From Afifella sp. IM 167 (GTDB lineage Bacteria; Pseudomonadota; Alphaproteobacteria; Rhizobiales; Afifellaceae), in NCBI RefSeq assembly GCF_020144925.1, contig NZ_NSLC01000001.1, forward strand, positions 186,001-250,000: a DNA stretch of 64,000 bases, given 5' to 3'. The translations under genes and the position numbers were made by a program. The notes beneath the pieces were generated by a model. That model did not search any database. It was not told the DNA's origin and was given only the letters and a program-made list of their open reading frames with translations. Shown here one piece after another: positions 53,176-62,313 of this stretch (position 1 is the first letter of the stretch; each line of letters begins with the position of its first letter).

Positions 53176-54141
53176 TCAAGTGCGCGGCAGTGGCGCCTCG
53201 TGAGGGGGGACCGGCACCCGCCCCTCCTCCCGGGCGGAAGCGGTCCGCTCCGCGCCGAGCGTCGTCTTGATCCAGTCGGCGAAAGCCAGGGTGACGGGCT
53301 CCTGCGCCTTCTGCGTCTCGGCGACGAGATAATAGGCGTTGAGCGAGGGAACGGAGAGCGAGAACGGCCGCACGAGCTGGCCGCTTCTCAGCGCCGCCGC
53401 GCAGGCGATGTCGTCGCCGATGGCGACGCCCAGGCCCGCGATCGCCGCCGCAAGGACAAGATACATGTTGGAAAGGACGATCCCCCGCCGCGCCTCGATC
53501 CGCACACCGGCGCTCGCCAGCCAGCGCGTCCAGTCGTCGTGGCTGCCCATATGCAAGAGCGGCGTGCGCTCCAGATCCTCCATCTCCAGCCGGCCGCCGA
53601 ATTCGCGCAGAAGCGTCGGGCTGCAATAGGGCGTGAATTCCAGCTCCGACAGGAGCTCGGTCGCATGGTCGGGCCAGTTGCCAGAGCCGAAGGCGATGTA
53701 GAGGTCTACGTCGCGTTCGTTCACCGCATCGAGCTGCTGCGGCGTGGAGATGACGAGGTCGACCTTCGGGTAAAGGGCGCGGAACGCGCCAAGATGGTTG
53801 CACAGCCAGAAGATGGCAAAGCCCGGCGCGCAGCTGATGCACAGGCGGCCGGAAAGCTCCGGCCCCTCGTCGAGGTCGCGGGCCCGGTCGAGGATGGTGA
53901 GGGCCTTGCGCACCTCGCGCGCATAGTGCCGGCCGAAATCGGTGAGTTCCACGCCGCGGCCGCGGCGCGCGATGAGCTTGTCGCAAAGCTCCTGCTCCAG
54001 GAAGCGGACCTGATGGCTGATGGCGCTGGGCGTCAGATGCAGCTCCTCGGCGGCGAGCCGCATGGAGCCGAGGCGGGCGAGACTGTCGAAGGCCTGCAGG
54101 GCGTGGAGGGAGGGAAGACGCATGTAATTGGTGAAATCCAT
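53176..54141 (-). CDS. GcvA-like LysR-family regulator
   Basis: A 321-residue LysR regulator (RLPSLHALQAFDSLARLGSM; LHLTPSAISHQVRFLEQELC). It is divergent from the second Pot-type operon with 88 bases between, where a clear inverted repeat lies. The C-terminal 20 residues are Pro/Arg-rich. ATG 54141 or 54123 may start it. It probably activates the transporter/amidohydrolase operon in response to the substrate. Confidence 0.88.
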   Translation of the reverse strand: MDFTNYMRLPSLHALQAFDSLARLGSMRLAAEELHLTPSAISHQVRFLEQELCDKLIARRGRGVELTDFGRHYAREVRKALTILDRARDLDEGPELSGRLCISCAPGFAIFWLCNHLGAFRALYPKVDLVISTPQQLDAVNERDVDLYIAFGSGNWPDHATELLSELEFTPYCSPTLLREFGGRLEMEDLERTPLLHMGSHDDWTRWLASAGVRIEARRGIVLSNMYLVLAAAIAGLGVAIGDDIACAAALRSGQLVRPFSLSVPSLNAYYLVAETQKAQEPVTLAFADWIKTTLGAERTASAREEGRVPVPPHEAPLPRT

Positions 54142-54153
54142 TCAACTGAACAT

Positions 54154-54174
54154 GGCACACATTTCGATTGTGCC
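54154..54174. promoter_or_regulatory. candidate LysR operator GGCACA-N9-TGTGCC
   Basis: A perfect inverted repeat with six-base arms in the divergent space between the LysR gene and the potD-like gene, 55 bases before the latter's start. It has the length and spacing usual for LysR recognition sites. Confidence 0.55.
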
Positions 54175-54229
54175 GCGTTTTGCTGCAAGCCTAAATTCTC
54201 GCCACCCCTTCCTCGAAGAGCAGGCCCCC

Positions 54230-55351
54230 ATGACCCGCATTTCCGATTCCCGCCGCTTGCAGTTCCTCGACCAGATGATGAAATCGCAGCTTTCCCGCCG
54301 CGGATTGCTGCTCGGCGGCGCGGCCACGGCCGGCGCGCTCGCCATGCCGCGCTTTCTCGGCGCGGGCGAGGCGCGCGCCGCCGAGACCATCCGCTTCTGC
54401 TCCTGGGGCGGATCGATCCAGAAGCTGCAGCGCGAGTACGTCCTTCAGCCCTTCACCGAGGCGAGCGGCATCGAGGTCGTAGAAGATTCGCTGCCCCTGT
54501 CGAGCCGCATCAAGGCGATGGTCGACAACGACGCACTCGAATTCGACGTCGTGCAGACCGACCTTCTCACCCTCCTCTCGCTCGAGCAGATGGGCGAGTA
54601 TTTCGAGCCGATCGACTATTCGGCGATCGCGCCGCAGGCCCTGAAGGGCATTCCGGAGGCCGTCCGCCTGCCCAAGGCCGTCGGCTATCTCTACTGGTCC
54701 TACAACATCGCCTATCGCACCGATAAGTTCGACGCGGCGCCGAAGGACTGGGCCGAGGTCTGGGACACGGAAAAATTCCCGGGCGGGCGCACCCTCACCT
54801 CCGCCGATGACGGTCAGTACCCGAACCTGGAATTCGCGCTGCTCGCCGACGGGGTCGCCAAGGAGGATCTTTATCCGATCGATGTCGACCGGGCCTTCTC
54901 CGCCCTCGATCGCATCAAGTCGGACGTGGTGAAATGGTGGAGCTCCGGCAGCGAGGTCGTCCAGCTCTTCACATCCGGCGAGGCCGCCGTGGGTTCCGCC
55001 TATTCCGGCCGCATCCTGACGGCCAAGAGCGAAGGCGCCCCGGTGGACCTTGCCTGGAACCAGGGACAGGCCTCGCTCGACTACCTGATGATCGTCAAGG
55101 GCGCGCCCAAGGACCGGGCGATGAAGCTCATCGACGCGCTGCTGGCGGTCGAGCCCTCGGTCGAGGTCTTCAACCGCTACAATGCCGGCCCGGCCAATCA
55201 GGACGTTCTCGCCGGCCTCAAGGAAGGCCGCGCCGCGGAGCTGCCGAGCTACCCGGAAAATCTGGAGAAGATGTACGTTCAGGATTCGCAGTGGTGGGCC
55301 GACAACCTTGACGACATCATCGAGCGCTTCCACGAATGGACCTTCGCCTGA
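54230..55351 (+). CDS. PotD-like periplasmic substrate-binding protein
   Basis: A 373-residue receptor with a twin-arginine signal (SQLSRRGLLLGGAATAGALA, cleavage after ARA near residue 50). It is related to but clearly distinct from the potD of the other operon (shared: YLYWSYNIAYRTDKF; WWADNLDDIIERFHEW). It is the first gene of an operon with two permeases, an amidohydrolase and an ATPase, so the ligand should be that hydrolase's substrate or a relative. Confidence 0.9.
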   Translation: MTRISDSRRLQFLDQMMKSQLSRRGLLLGGAATAGALAMPRFLGAGEARAAETIRFCSWGGSIQKLQREYVLQPFTEASGIEVVEDSLPLSSRIKAMVDNDALEFDVVQTDLLTLLSLEQMGEYFEPIDYSAIAPQALKGIPEAVRLPKAVGYLYWSYNIAYRTDKFDAAPKDWAEVWDTEKFPGGRTLTSADDGQYPNLEFALLADGVAKEDLYPIDVDRAFSALDRIKSDVVKWWSSGSEVVQLFTSGEAAVGSAYSGRILTAKSEGAPVDLAWNQGQASLDYLMIVKGAPKDRAMKLIDALLAVEPSVEVFNRYNAGPANQDVLAGLKEGRAAELPSYPENLEKMYVQDSQWWADNLDDIIERFHEWTFA

Positions 55352-55372
55352 GGGCCAGTCTGGAAAATTGTG

Positions 55373-56230
55373 ATGGGAGCGCTTGCCACCGCCCGGTCCG
55401 CCCGACCGGCTGAGACTTCCTCGCTGTGGCTCGCGCTCCCCGCCATCCTTGCGCTCGGCCTCTTCTTCTTCGCCCCGCTGGCGAACCTCGTCACGATCTC
55501 GTTTTCCGGCGAGACCGCCTTTTCGGCCTATGAGCGCTTCTTCGCCTCCCCGGCGGCGACCCGCATCCTCGTCAACACGGTGCTGGTGGCGCTCGCCGTC
55601 AGTGCCTCGTGCACCCTCATGGCGCTCGCCTTCGCGCTGGCCATCCGCACCCTCACCCCCTTCTGGGCAAGGCTCGCCCTGCTTTCCGTCACGCTGCCCC
55701 TGTGGATCAGCATCCTGGTGCGCAGCTATTCCTGGCTCTACGTCCTGGCGCAGGAAGGCATCGTCAACCGCTCGCTCCTGGCGCTAGGGCTCACCGACCA
55801 GCCGTTCCAGCTCCTCTTCAACTGGGGCGCGGTCGGCCTCGGCATCGGCCATATCCTGCTGCCCTATGCGCTGCTGCCGATCCACAACGCCGTCGAGGCG
55901 CTCGATCCGCTGCTCCTGCGGGCCGCGCGTTCCCTCGGCGCCGGGCCGGCGCGCATCTTCTTCACCCTGATCCTGCCGCTGACGGCACGCGGCATCCTGA
56001 CGGGCGCCGCCCTCGTCTTCGTTCTGGCGCTCGGCTTCTACGTCACGCCGCAGATGCTCGGCAGCGCCCGCAACACCATGCTCGCCGTCTATGTGGACGT
56101 CCTCGTCAATACGATGCTCGACTGGCCGCGGGCCGCCGCCGCCTCGCTCGTCCTCGTCGTCACCGTCGCCGCCGGCATCGCCCTCCTCGCCTTCGCGGCC
56201 GGCCGCACTGTCGCCAGGCTCCGCCCGTGA
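55373..56230 (+). CDS. PotB-like ABC permease
   Basis: A 285-residue inner-membrane permease with six helices; the EAA loop is AARSLGAGPARIFFTLILPL. ATG 55373 (after a GTG one codon earlier) has GGAAAA ahead. It ends in an overlap with the next permease (GTGA). It forms the translocation channel with the PotC-like partner. Confidence 0.88.
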   Translation: MGALATARSARPAETSSLWLALPAILALGLFFFAPLANLVTISFSGETAFSAYERFFASPAATRILVNTVLVALAVSASCTLMALAFALAIRTLTPFWARLALLSVTLPLWISILVRSYSWLYVLAQEGIVNRSLLALGLTDQPFQLLFNWGAVGLGIGHILLPYALLPIHNAVEALDPLLLRAARSLGAGPARIFFTLILPLTARGILTGAALVFVLALGFYVTPQMLGSARNTMLAVYVDVLVNTMLDWPRAAAASLVLVVTVAAGIALLAFAAGRTVARLRP

Positions 56231-57033
56231 GCGCCCGTCCCTCGCTCCTTTCTCTGATTGCCCGGCTGGTGGTGGTGGCGGGCGTGCTCTTTGCCCTCGT
56301 GCCGCTCGCCATCATGCTCTTGATGTCCTTCTCCTCCTCGGAGTTTGTGCGCTTTCCGCCGCCGGGATTCTCGCTGCGCTGGTACGATTCCTACCTCTCC
56401 CAGACCGACTGGATGGCCGCCACCTTCCGCAGCCTGTGGCTGGGAACCGGCGTCGCGGCCATCGCCGTCCTTCTCGGCGTGCCGGCCGCCATCGCCATCG
56501 ACCGCATGACCCCGTCCTGGCAGAAGGCCGCGCTCGGTGTCGCCGTCCTGCCGATCCTCCTGCCGCCGGTGGTGATCGCGGTGGCGATGTACATGACCTT
56601 CACCCGCCTCGGCCTCGTGGGAACGCCCGCCGGCCTCGTCGCCGGCCATCTGATGCTCGCCCTTCCCTTCGTCGTGCTGACCAGCGTCGCCGCCCTGCGC
56701 AAGCTCGACCCCGAGCTGACCCGCGCCGCGCGCTCCCTCGGCGCAGGCCGCACGCGTATCCTCTTCACCGTCACCCTGCCGCTCATCCGCCCGAGCATTC
56801 TCAGCGGCGCCCTGCTCGCCTTCCTCACCTCCTTCGACGAGCTCGTCATCGCGCTCTTCCTGGGCTCGCCCCAGCTGCGCACGCTGCCGCGCCGCATGTG
56901 GGAAGGCATCCGATCAGAGTTCGACCCGACCGTCGCCGCGGCCTCGGCGATGGTCGTCGTCGCCACCCTCCTCGCGGCCCTCGCCCTGCAACTCCTCGCG
57001 CATGCCGCGCGCCGCCGCATCCGTCCCTCCTAA
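56227..57033 (+). CDS. PotC-like ABC permease
   Basis: A 268-residue inner-membrane permease with six helices and EAA loop AARSLGAGRTRILFTVTLPL. It starts with GTG 56227, overlapping the previous stop; the longer frame upstream is the shadow of the first permease. A basic tail ends the protein ten bases before the amidohydrolase gene. Confidence 0.88.
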   Translation: MSARPSLLSLIARLVVVAGVLFALVPLAIMLLMSFSSSEFVRFPPPGFSLRWYDSYLSQTDWMAATFRSLWLGTGVAAIAVLLGVPAAIAIDRMTPSWQKAALGVAVLPILLPPVVIAVAMYMTFTRLGLVGTPAGLVAGHLMLALPFVVLTSVAALRKLDPELTRAARSLGAGRTRILFTVTLPLIRPSILSGALLAFLTSFDELVIALFLGSPQLRTLPRRMWEGIRSEFDPTVAAASAMVVVATLLAALALQLLAHAARRRIRPS

Positions 57034-57042
57034 GGAAAGAAC

Positions 57043-58503
57043 ATGTCGCAGAAGAAAGTCGTCTATCGCGCCAAATGGATTCTGGGCTTCAAGGAGAACG
57101 CCCACCGCCTCGTCACAGACGGCGAGGTCGAGGTCGAAGGCAACACGATCTCCTATGTCGGGCCGGAACGGGAGGCCCTGCCGGAGGGCGCGGAGCTGCG
57201 CGCCTTCCCCTCCGGTCTGCTGATGCCCGGCTTCATCTCCTCGCACGCCCATCTGTGCAACCATGTGGGCGACCGGATGATGGCCGATACCGGCCGGCTC
57301 GACCTCTTCAACTGCGGCTTCCTCAACTATCTGCCGGCCGGCAGGAACGGACGCGATTTCCTCGCCGATGACGATCCGCTCGCCGGCATCCGCTTTGCCG
57401 TGGGCGAACTTTTGAAGAGCGGTGTCACCACCGTCATCGAACTCGGCGGCGAAGTCGGCGGCAACACCGACGTCATGGTGGATATCGCCGGCGAGATGGG
57501 CATCCGCGCCTATGTGGCGCCCGGCTTCGCCTCGGCCCATTATTCCTTCAGCGAGGCCGGAAAGCTCGGCTACGACTGGCTTCAGGACGACGGCGAGGCG
57601 CAGTTCGAGAAGGCCTGCGAGAGCGCGCTCGCCAATAACGGCCGCTACGACGACCGCATCCGCGGCATCCTCGTGCCGGTGGAGACCGTCCTCACCTCTC
57701 GCCGGCTGTTGCAGAAGACCGCCGAGACCTCGCAGAAGCTCGGCCTTCCGGTGACGCTGCATGTGGCGGAGACGATCTGGGAATTCCACGAGACGGTGCG
57801 CCGCGAGGGCACGACCCCCCTTGGCCTTTTGGGCGATTGCGGCCTGCTGGCGCCGAACGTCATCCTCGGCCATTCCATGTTCTATGGCGGCCACTCGCTC
57901 ACCGGCTTTCCGCGCGTCGACGACCTTGAGCGCATCGCCGAGGGCGGCGCGCATGTCTCCCACTCGCCTTTCGTCTTCGCGCGCCGCGGCATGCAGCTGG
58001 AAGGCTTCCGCCGCTACGCCGAGCTGGGCATCAACATCACGCTCGGCACCGACAGCTACCCGCAGGACATGTTCAACGAGATGAAATTCGCCTCCGTTCT
58101 CGGCAAGCTGCACGAGCACGACTTCCGGGCGGCCCCGGCAAGCGAGGTTTTCAACGCCGCGACCGTGAACGGGGCGAAGGCGCTCGGGCGCAGCGATATC
58201 GGCCGCCTCGAACAGGGCGCCAAGGCCGACCTCGTCGTCGTCGACATGGACAGGATCGCCTTCGGTCCGATGCTCGACCCGGTCAAGATGCTCGTCCATA
58301 TCGCCGGTGCGGCGGATGTGCGGCATGTCATGGTCGACGGCATCGTGCGCGTGGAGGAAGGAAAACTGACCATGCTCGACGAGGACGCGCTTCTGCGGAC
58401 CGTTCGCGCCGCCGCCGAGCGGGTCTATGCCAGCGTCCCGGAATATGACTTCAAGGGTCGGACCGCGGAGGAATTCGCGCCTCCCGCCTTCGAGCGCTGG
58501 TAG
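57043..58503 (+). CDS. amidohydrolase of the TRZ/ATZ (cytosine deaminase-like) family
   Basis: A 486-residue metal-dependent hydrolase. Metal ligands: SSHAH with His68 and His70, LHVAET with His240, GHSMF later, and GTDSYPQD with Asp337; this is the mononuclear set of adenosine/cytosine/chloroatrazine-type deaminases. AAGGAAAG lies before the ATG. The place between the permease and ATPase genes of an importer is unusual and ties uptake to deamination or dechlorination of an N-heterocycle, guanidine or similar amine. The substrate is not known. Confidence 0.88.
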   Translation: MSQKKVVYRAKWILGFKENAHRLVTDGEVEVEGNTISYVGPEREALPEGAELRAFPSGLLMPGFISSHAHLCNHVGDRMMADTGRLDLFNCGFLNYLPAGRNGRDFLADDDPLAGIRFAVGELLKSGVTTVIELGGEVGGNTDVMVDIAGEMGIRAYVAPGFASAHYSFSEAGKLGYDWLQDDGEAQFEKACESALANNGRYDDRIRGILVPVETVLTSRRLLQKTAETSQKLGLPVTLHVAETIWEFHETVRREGTTPLGLLGDCGLLAPNVILGHSMFYGGHSLTGFPRVDDLERIAEGGAHVSHSPFVFARRGMQLEGFRRYAELGINITLGTDSYPQDMFNEMKFASVLGKLHEHDFRAAPASEVFNAATVNGAKALGRSDIGRLEQGAKADLVVVDMDRIAFGPMLDPVKMLVHIAGAADVRHVMVDGIVRVEEGKLTMLDEDALLRTVRAAAERVYASVPEYDFKGRTAEEFAPPAFERW

Positions 58504-58519
58504 GCGCGCGGAGAAGACG

Positions 58520-59557
58520 ATGAACCTCGGCTCGGCCATCCATATCGAGGGCGTGAAGAAATCCTTCGGCGCCCATGTCGCCCTTCAGGGGGTCGACGTG
58601 GAGATTCCGGCCGGCTCCTTCACCGCGATCCTCGGCCCGAGCGGTTGCGGCAAGACCACGCTCCTCATGACCATCGCAGGCTTCGAGCACCCGGAGGAAG
58701 GCCGGATCCGCTTCGATGCGCACGAGGTCACCGCCGAGCCGCCGGAAAGGCGCAATGTCGGTCTCGTCTTCCAGAGCTACGCGCTCTTTCCGCATATGAG
58801 CGTGGCCGACAACATCGCCTATGCCCTGAGGGCGCGGCGGCGCCCCAAGGCCGAGATCGCGGACAAGGTGAAGGCGGTCGCGGCCCTGATGGAGGTCGAG
58901 CCGCTGCTCGCCCGGCTTCCCTCCGAGATATCCGGCGGCCAGCGCCAGCGTGTCGCCATCGCCCGCGCCCTCGTCTTCGATCCGCATATCCTGCTTCTCG
59001 ACGAGCCGCTTTCCGCGCTCGACCGCAATCTGCGCGACCGCATGAAGGACGAGTTGCGGCGCATCCACCGCAAGCTCGGCATCACCATCGTCATCGTCAC
59101 GCACGACCAGGACGAGGCGACCGAACTCGCGGACCAGATCATCGTCATGGATAGTGGGCGCGTGCTCGCCGCCGGCCCGCCGCGCGCCCTCTACGAGCAG
59201 CCGCGAAGCGCCGAGATCGCCCGCTTCTTCGGGCGCGCCAACATCTTCAAGGTCGCCGGCAACAGCGAAGACGCCGTGCATGTGGAGGGAAGCCGTCTCG
59301 ATGCCGCCACCGTGTCGGGTGAGGGCGCGCAAATCCTCGTCCGCCCGGAGGATTTCGAGCAGGTCGAGGAGGACCGCGAAGACGCCATCCGCATGCTGGT
59401 GGAGGCCGTCACCTTTCGCGCCGGCCTGTGCGCCGTCACCTGCAAGGCGCCGAGCGGCGCCCCGGTGCTCGCCGAGCTGCCCACCGGCCGCATCGAGACG
59501 CTCGCAAAGGGCGATGCCTTCTATCTGCGCCCGCGCAAGGCCTGGCTTCTCGACTGA
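58520..59557 (+). CDS. PotA-like ABC ATPase
   Basis: A 345-residue importer ATPase: Walker A GPSGCGKTT near residue 40, SEISGGQRQRVAIARAL, LLLDEPLSALD, and a C-terminal TOBE-like region. GGAGAAGAC precedes ATG 58520. It ends the operon; the space to the convergent ppa gene shows no terminator with a T run. Confidence 0.92.
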   Translation: MNLGSAIHIEGVKKSFGAHVALQGVDVEIPAGSFTAILGPSGCGKTTLLMTIAGFEHPEEGRIRFDAHEVTAEPPERRNVGLVFQSYALFPHMSVADNIAYALRARRRPKAEIADKVKAVAALMEVEPLLARLPSEISGGQRQRVAIARALVFDPHILLLDEPLSALDRNLRDRMKDELRRIHRKLGITIVIVTHDQDEATELADQIIVMDSGRVLAAGPPRALYEQPRSAEIARFFGRANIFKVAGNSEDAVHVEGSRLDAATVSGEGAQILVRPEDFEQVEEDREDAIRMLVEAVTFRAGLCAVTCKAPSGAPVLAELPTGRIETLAKGDAFYLRPRKAWLLD

Positions 59558-59653
59558 AGCAGCCGCCGGCGGGCGGCGGGGCCCCATTCTGCGGAGGGGA
59601 TCGCGGTGCAGCCGTCGCGGCCGCGCCCGGCCCCTCTCACGGAACGGCTGTCC

Positions 59654-60187
59654 TCAAGCCTCGCTCTTGCCGCGCTCGATCGCTTCCATCACGAGCCGTT
59701 CGGCGCCCTCGGCGTCCTGCCAGCGGCCCATATCGACCCACTTGCCCTTTTCCAGATCCTTGTAGTGCTGGAAGAAGTGGGCGATCTGCTCGCACATGAT
59801 CGGCGGCAGGTCCTCGTAGCTTCGCACCCCGGTATAGAACGGATGCAGCGCATCGGCCGGCACGGCGATGATCTTCTCGTCGCCGCCCGATTCGTCTTCC
59901 ATGACGAGCGCGCCGACCGGCCGGCAGCGGATGATGGCGCCGGCCACCACCGGCACCTGGCTGACCACGAGGATGTCGCACGGATCGCCGTCCGGCGAGA
60001 GCGTGTGCGGGATGAAGCCGTAATTGCCGGGATAGAACATCGCCGTATGCAGGAAGCGGTCGACCATGAGCGCGCCCGATTTCTTGTCGAGCTCGTACTT
60101 CACCGGCACGCCGCCATAGGGGATCTCGATGACGGCGTTGAGGTCCCGCGGCGGGTTGGTGCCGACGGGGATATGGGACAGGTCCAT
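59654..60187 (-). CDS. ppa: inorganic pyrophosphatase, family I
   Basis: A 177-residue hexameric-type pyrophosphatase: the metal-site run YPGNYGFIPHTLSPDGDPCD with the DGDPCD core. It hydrolyses pyrophosphate to drive biosynthesis. ATG 60187 has AGAGG seven bases before it. A core gene, placed here between the amidohydrolase operon and the nitrilase. Confidence 0.95.
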   Translation of the reverse strand: MDLSHIPVGTNPPRDLNAVIEIPYGGVPVKYELDKKSGALMVDRFLHTAMFYPGNYGFIPHTLSPDGDPCDILVVSQVPVVAGAIIRCRPVGALVMEDESGGDEKIIAVPADALHPFYTGVRSYEDLPPIMCEQIAHFFQHYKDLEKGKWVDMGRWQDAEGAERLVMEAIERGKSEA

Positions 60188-60320
60188 CTTGGCCTCTGGA
60201 TGTGGATGGCAGGGTCGGCAGCCGCGTAGCACCGCGCCCGCGGCAAGGGCAATGAGACCTTCGCACGGCTTGGCCGGGTGGTGAACAGAAGACGCCCCGG
60301 CAAAGCCGGCGCCGCGCTCC

Positions 60321-61289
60321 CTAATCTTCTTCTCCGGGCTCCTCGGCTTCCTCGAAAACGCCCTCGGTGAAGAGCACCGGTGCGCGTGGCATCTCGTCGA
60401 CGAGCATCTGGAAGACGTCCGGCCGGGCATAGTGGCCGACGACGTCGAGGTCGTACTTGCCGCGCACGATATCGTCGAGGTCGATATCGGCGGCAATCAC
60501 CGCCTCGCGCTCGTAGACCGGGCCGGCCAGCACCTCGCCGAGCGGGCTGGCGATGACGCTGCCGCCGCGGATGAGGATGGCGGCGGGATCGTTGCCCTGG
60601 ATGCAGTCATATGCCTCGGGAGCGTCGGCGCGGGTCATGTACTGGCAGGCGCTGAGCACGAAGGTGCGGCCCTCATAGGCGATATGGCGCATGGAGGACT
60701 GCCAGATCTCCCGGTCGTCGACGGTCGGCGCGCACCAGATGCCGATCCCCTTGGCATACATCGCCATGCGAAGGTTCGGCATGTAGTTCTCCCAGCAGAT
60801 CACGCCGCCGAGCCGGCCGAGCGGCGTCTCGAAGACCGGGATGGTGGAGCCGTCGCCCTGCCCCCAGACGAGCCTTTCGCTGGCCGTCGGCATCAGCTTG
60901 CGATGCTTGCCGAGAAGCGCCCCGTCCGGGCCGAAGAAGAGCACCGTGCAATAGAGCGTACCGCCGTCACGCTCGATGACGCCGGTGACGAGATGCGCCT
61001 TCATCTTTGCGGCGAAGGAGCCGATCTGGGCGCATTCGGGCCCCGGCACGTCGATCGCCGACTTGAAGTAGCGCAGGAAATCGTCTCGCCCGGCTGGGCT
61101 GCGCATGCCGATCCGCGCGCCGAAATCGAGCCCTTTGGGATAGCCCCCGACATAGGCCTCGGGAAAGACGACGAGCTCGGCCCCTTCGCCGGAGGCCGTC
61201 TCGCAATGCGCGCCCATGCGCTCCAGCGTGCGCGGCGTGTCGAAGAGGCTCGAACCCGTCTGGACGACGGCGACGCGGTGCTGGCTCAT
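60321..61289 (-). CDS. nitrilase
   Basis: A 322-residue branch-1 nitrilase: catalytic Glu44 in VVFPEAYVGG, Lys near 131 in KHRKLMPT and the nucleophile Cys165 in VICWENYMP, the order expected of nitrilases that turn R-CN directly to acid and ammonia. GAGGGG lies before the ATG. The last about 20 residues are very acidic. It stands alone on the minus strand before era. The natural nitrile is unknown; cyanoalanine, arylacetonitriles and aliphatic nitriles are options. Confidence 0.9.
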   Translation of the reverse strand: MSQHRVAVVQTGSSLFDTPRTLERMGAHCETASGEGAELVVFPEAYVGGYPKGLDFGARIGMRSPAGRDDFLRYFKSAIDVPGPECAQIGSFAAKMKAHLVTGVIERDGGTLYCTVLFFGPDGALLGKHRKLMPTASERLVWGQGDGSTIPVFETPLGRLGGVICWENYMPNLRMAMYAKGIGIWCAPTVDDREIWQSSMRHIAYEGRTFVLSACQYMTRADAPEAYDCIQGNDPAAILIRGGSVIASPLGEVLAGPVYEREAVIAADIDLDDIVRGKYDLDVVGHYARPDVFQMLVDEMPRAPVLFTEGVFEEAEEPGEED

Positions 61290-61365
61290 GGCTTTTCCCC
61301 TCAGTTTCGGGAGCGGCCGGGAAGATGCCACGAGGCGGCCCGGCATGCGAGCCCCGGCCAACCGG

Positions 61366-62313
61366 CTAGCGCGGAAACTCCAGCCCCATCTCGCGATAGC
61401 GCTCCGGATCGTCCGCCCAGCCCTCGCGCACCTTCACGAAGAGGAAGAGGTGCACCTTGCGCGACAGCATCTCATGCAGGTCGCGCCGCGCGGCGATGGA
61501 GATCGCCTTGATCGTCTCCCCGCCCTTTCCGAGGAGAATCTTGCGGTGGCTCTCGCGCGCCACATAGATCACCTGGCTGATCTTGACCGAGCCGTCCTTC
61601 TTCTCCTCCCAGCTCTCCGTCTCCACGGTCGCCGCATAGGGGATTTCCTGGTGCAGGCGCAGCATCAGCTTCTCGCGCGTCACCTCCGCCGCGATGGAGC
61701 GCAACGGCAGGTCGGAAATCTGGTCCTCCGGATAAAGGAACGGGCTCTCCGGCATCTGCCCGGCGAAGTAGGAAAGGAGATGGGTGACCCCGTCGCCGTT
61801 GAGCGCGGAGATCATGAAGGTCTCGGCGAAGGCGAGCCGCGCATTCGCTTCCGCCGTGATGGCGAGCAGCGTCTCGCGCCTGACGAGGTCGATCTTGTTG
61901 AGTAGGAGCACGCGTTTTTGCGCCGGCGCGCCGGTTTCGGCCAGCCGGTCGAGGATGGTGAGCGCCGCTTCGTCGAGCCCGCCGCGCGCGTCGATCAAGA
62001 CGGCGACGATGTCGGCGTCGGCCGCCGAGGCCCAGGCCGTCGTCACCATCGCCTTTTCCAGCCGCTTCTTCGGCTGGAAGATGCCGGGCGTATCGACGAA
62101 GACGATCTGCGTATTGTCATGCATGGCAATGCCGCGAATGACGCTGCGCGTCGTCTGCACCTTGTGCGTGACGATGGCGACCTTCGAGCCGACGAGACGA
62201 TTGATGAGTGTCGACTTTCCCGCATTCGGGGCGCCGATGAGGGCGACGAAGCCGGCGCGGGTCGCAACGCCTTCCTGCGGCGGCTCTGGCGTATCGGCAG
62301 GCGTGTCGCTCAC
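61366..62313 (-). CDS. era: GTPase Era
   Basis: A 315-residue Era: G1 GAPNAGKS, G3 DTPG, G4 NKID, and a C-terminal KH domain (ISQVIYVARESHRKILLGKG). It helps 30S assembly and 16S maturation. The GTG start overlaps the rnc stop (GTGA) and has GAGGGAG upstream. Confidence 0.96.
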   Translation of the reverse strand: MSDTPADTPEPPQEGVATRAGFVALIGAPNAGKSTLINRLVGSKVAIVTHKVQTTRSVIRGIAMHDNTQIVFVDTPGIFQPKKRLEKAMVTTAWASAADADIVAVLIDARGGLDEAALTILDRLAETGAPAQKRVLLLNKIDLVRRETLLAITAEANARLAFAETFMISALNGDGVTHLLSYFAGQMPESPFLYPEDQISDLPLRSIAAEVTREKLMLRLHQEIPYAATVETESWEEKKDGSVKISQVIYVARESHRKILLGKGGETIKAISIAARRDLHEMLSRKVHLFLFVKVREGWADDPERYREMGLEFPR

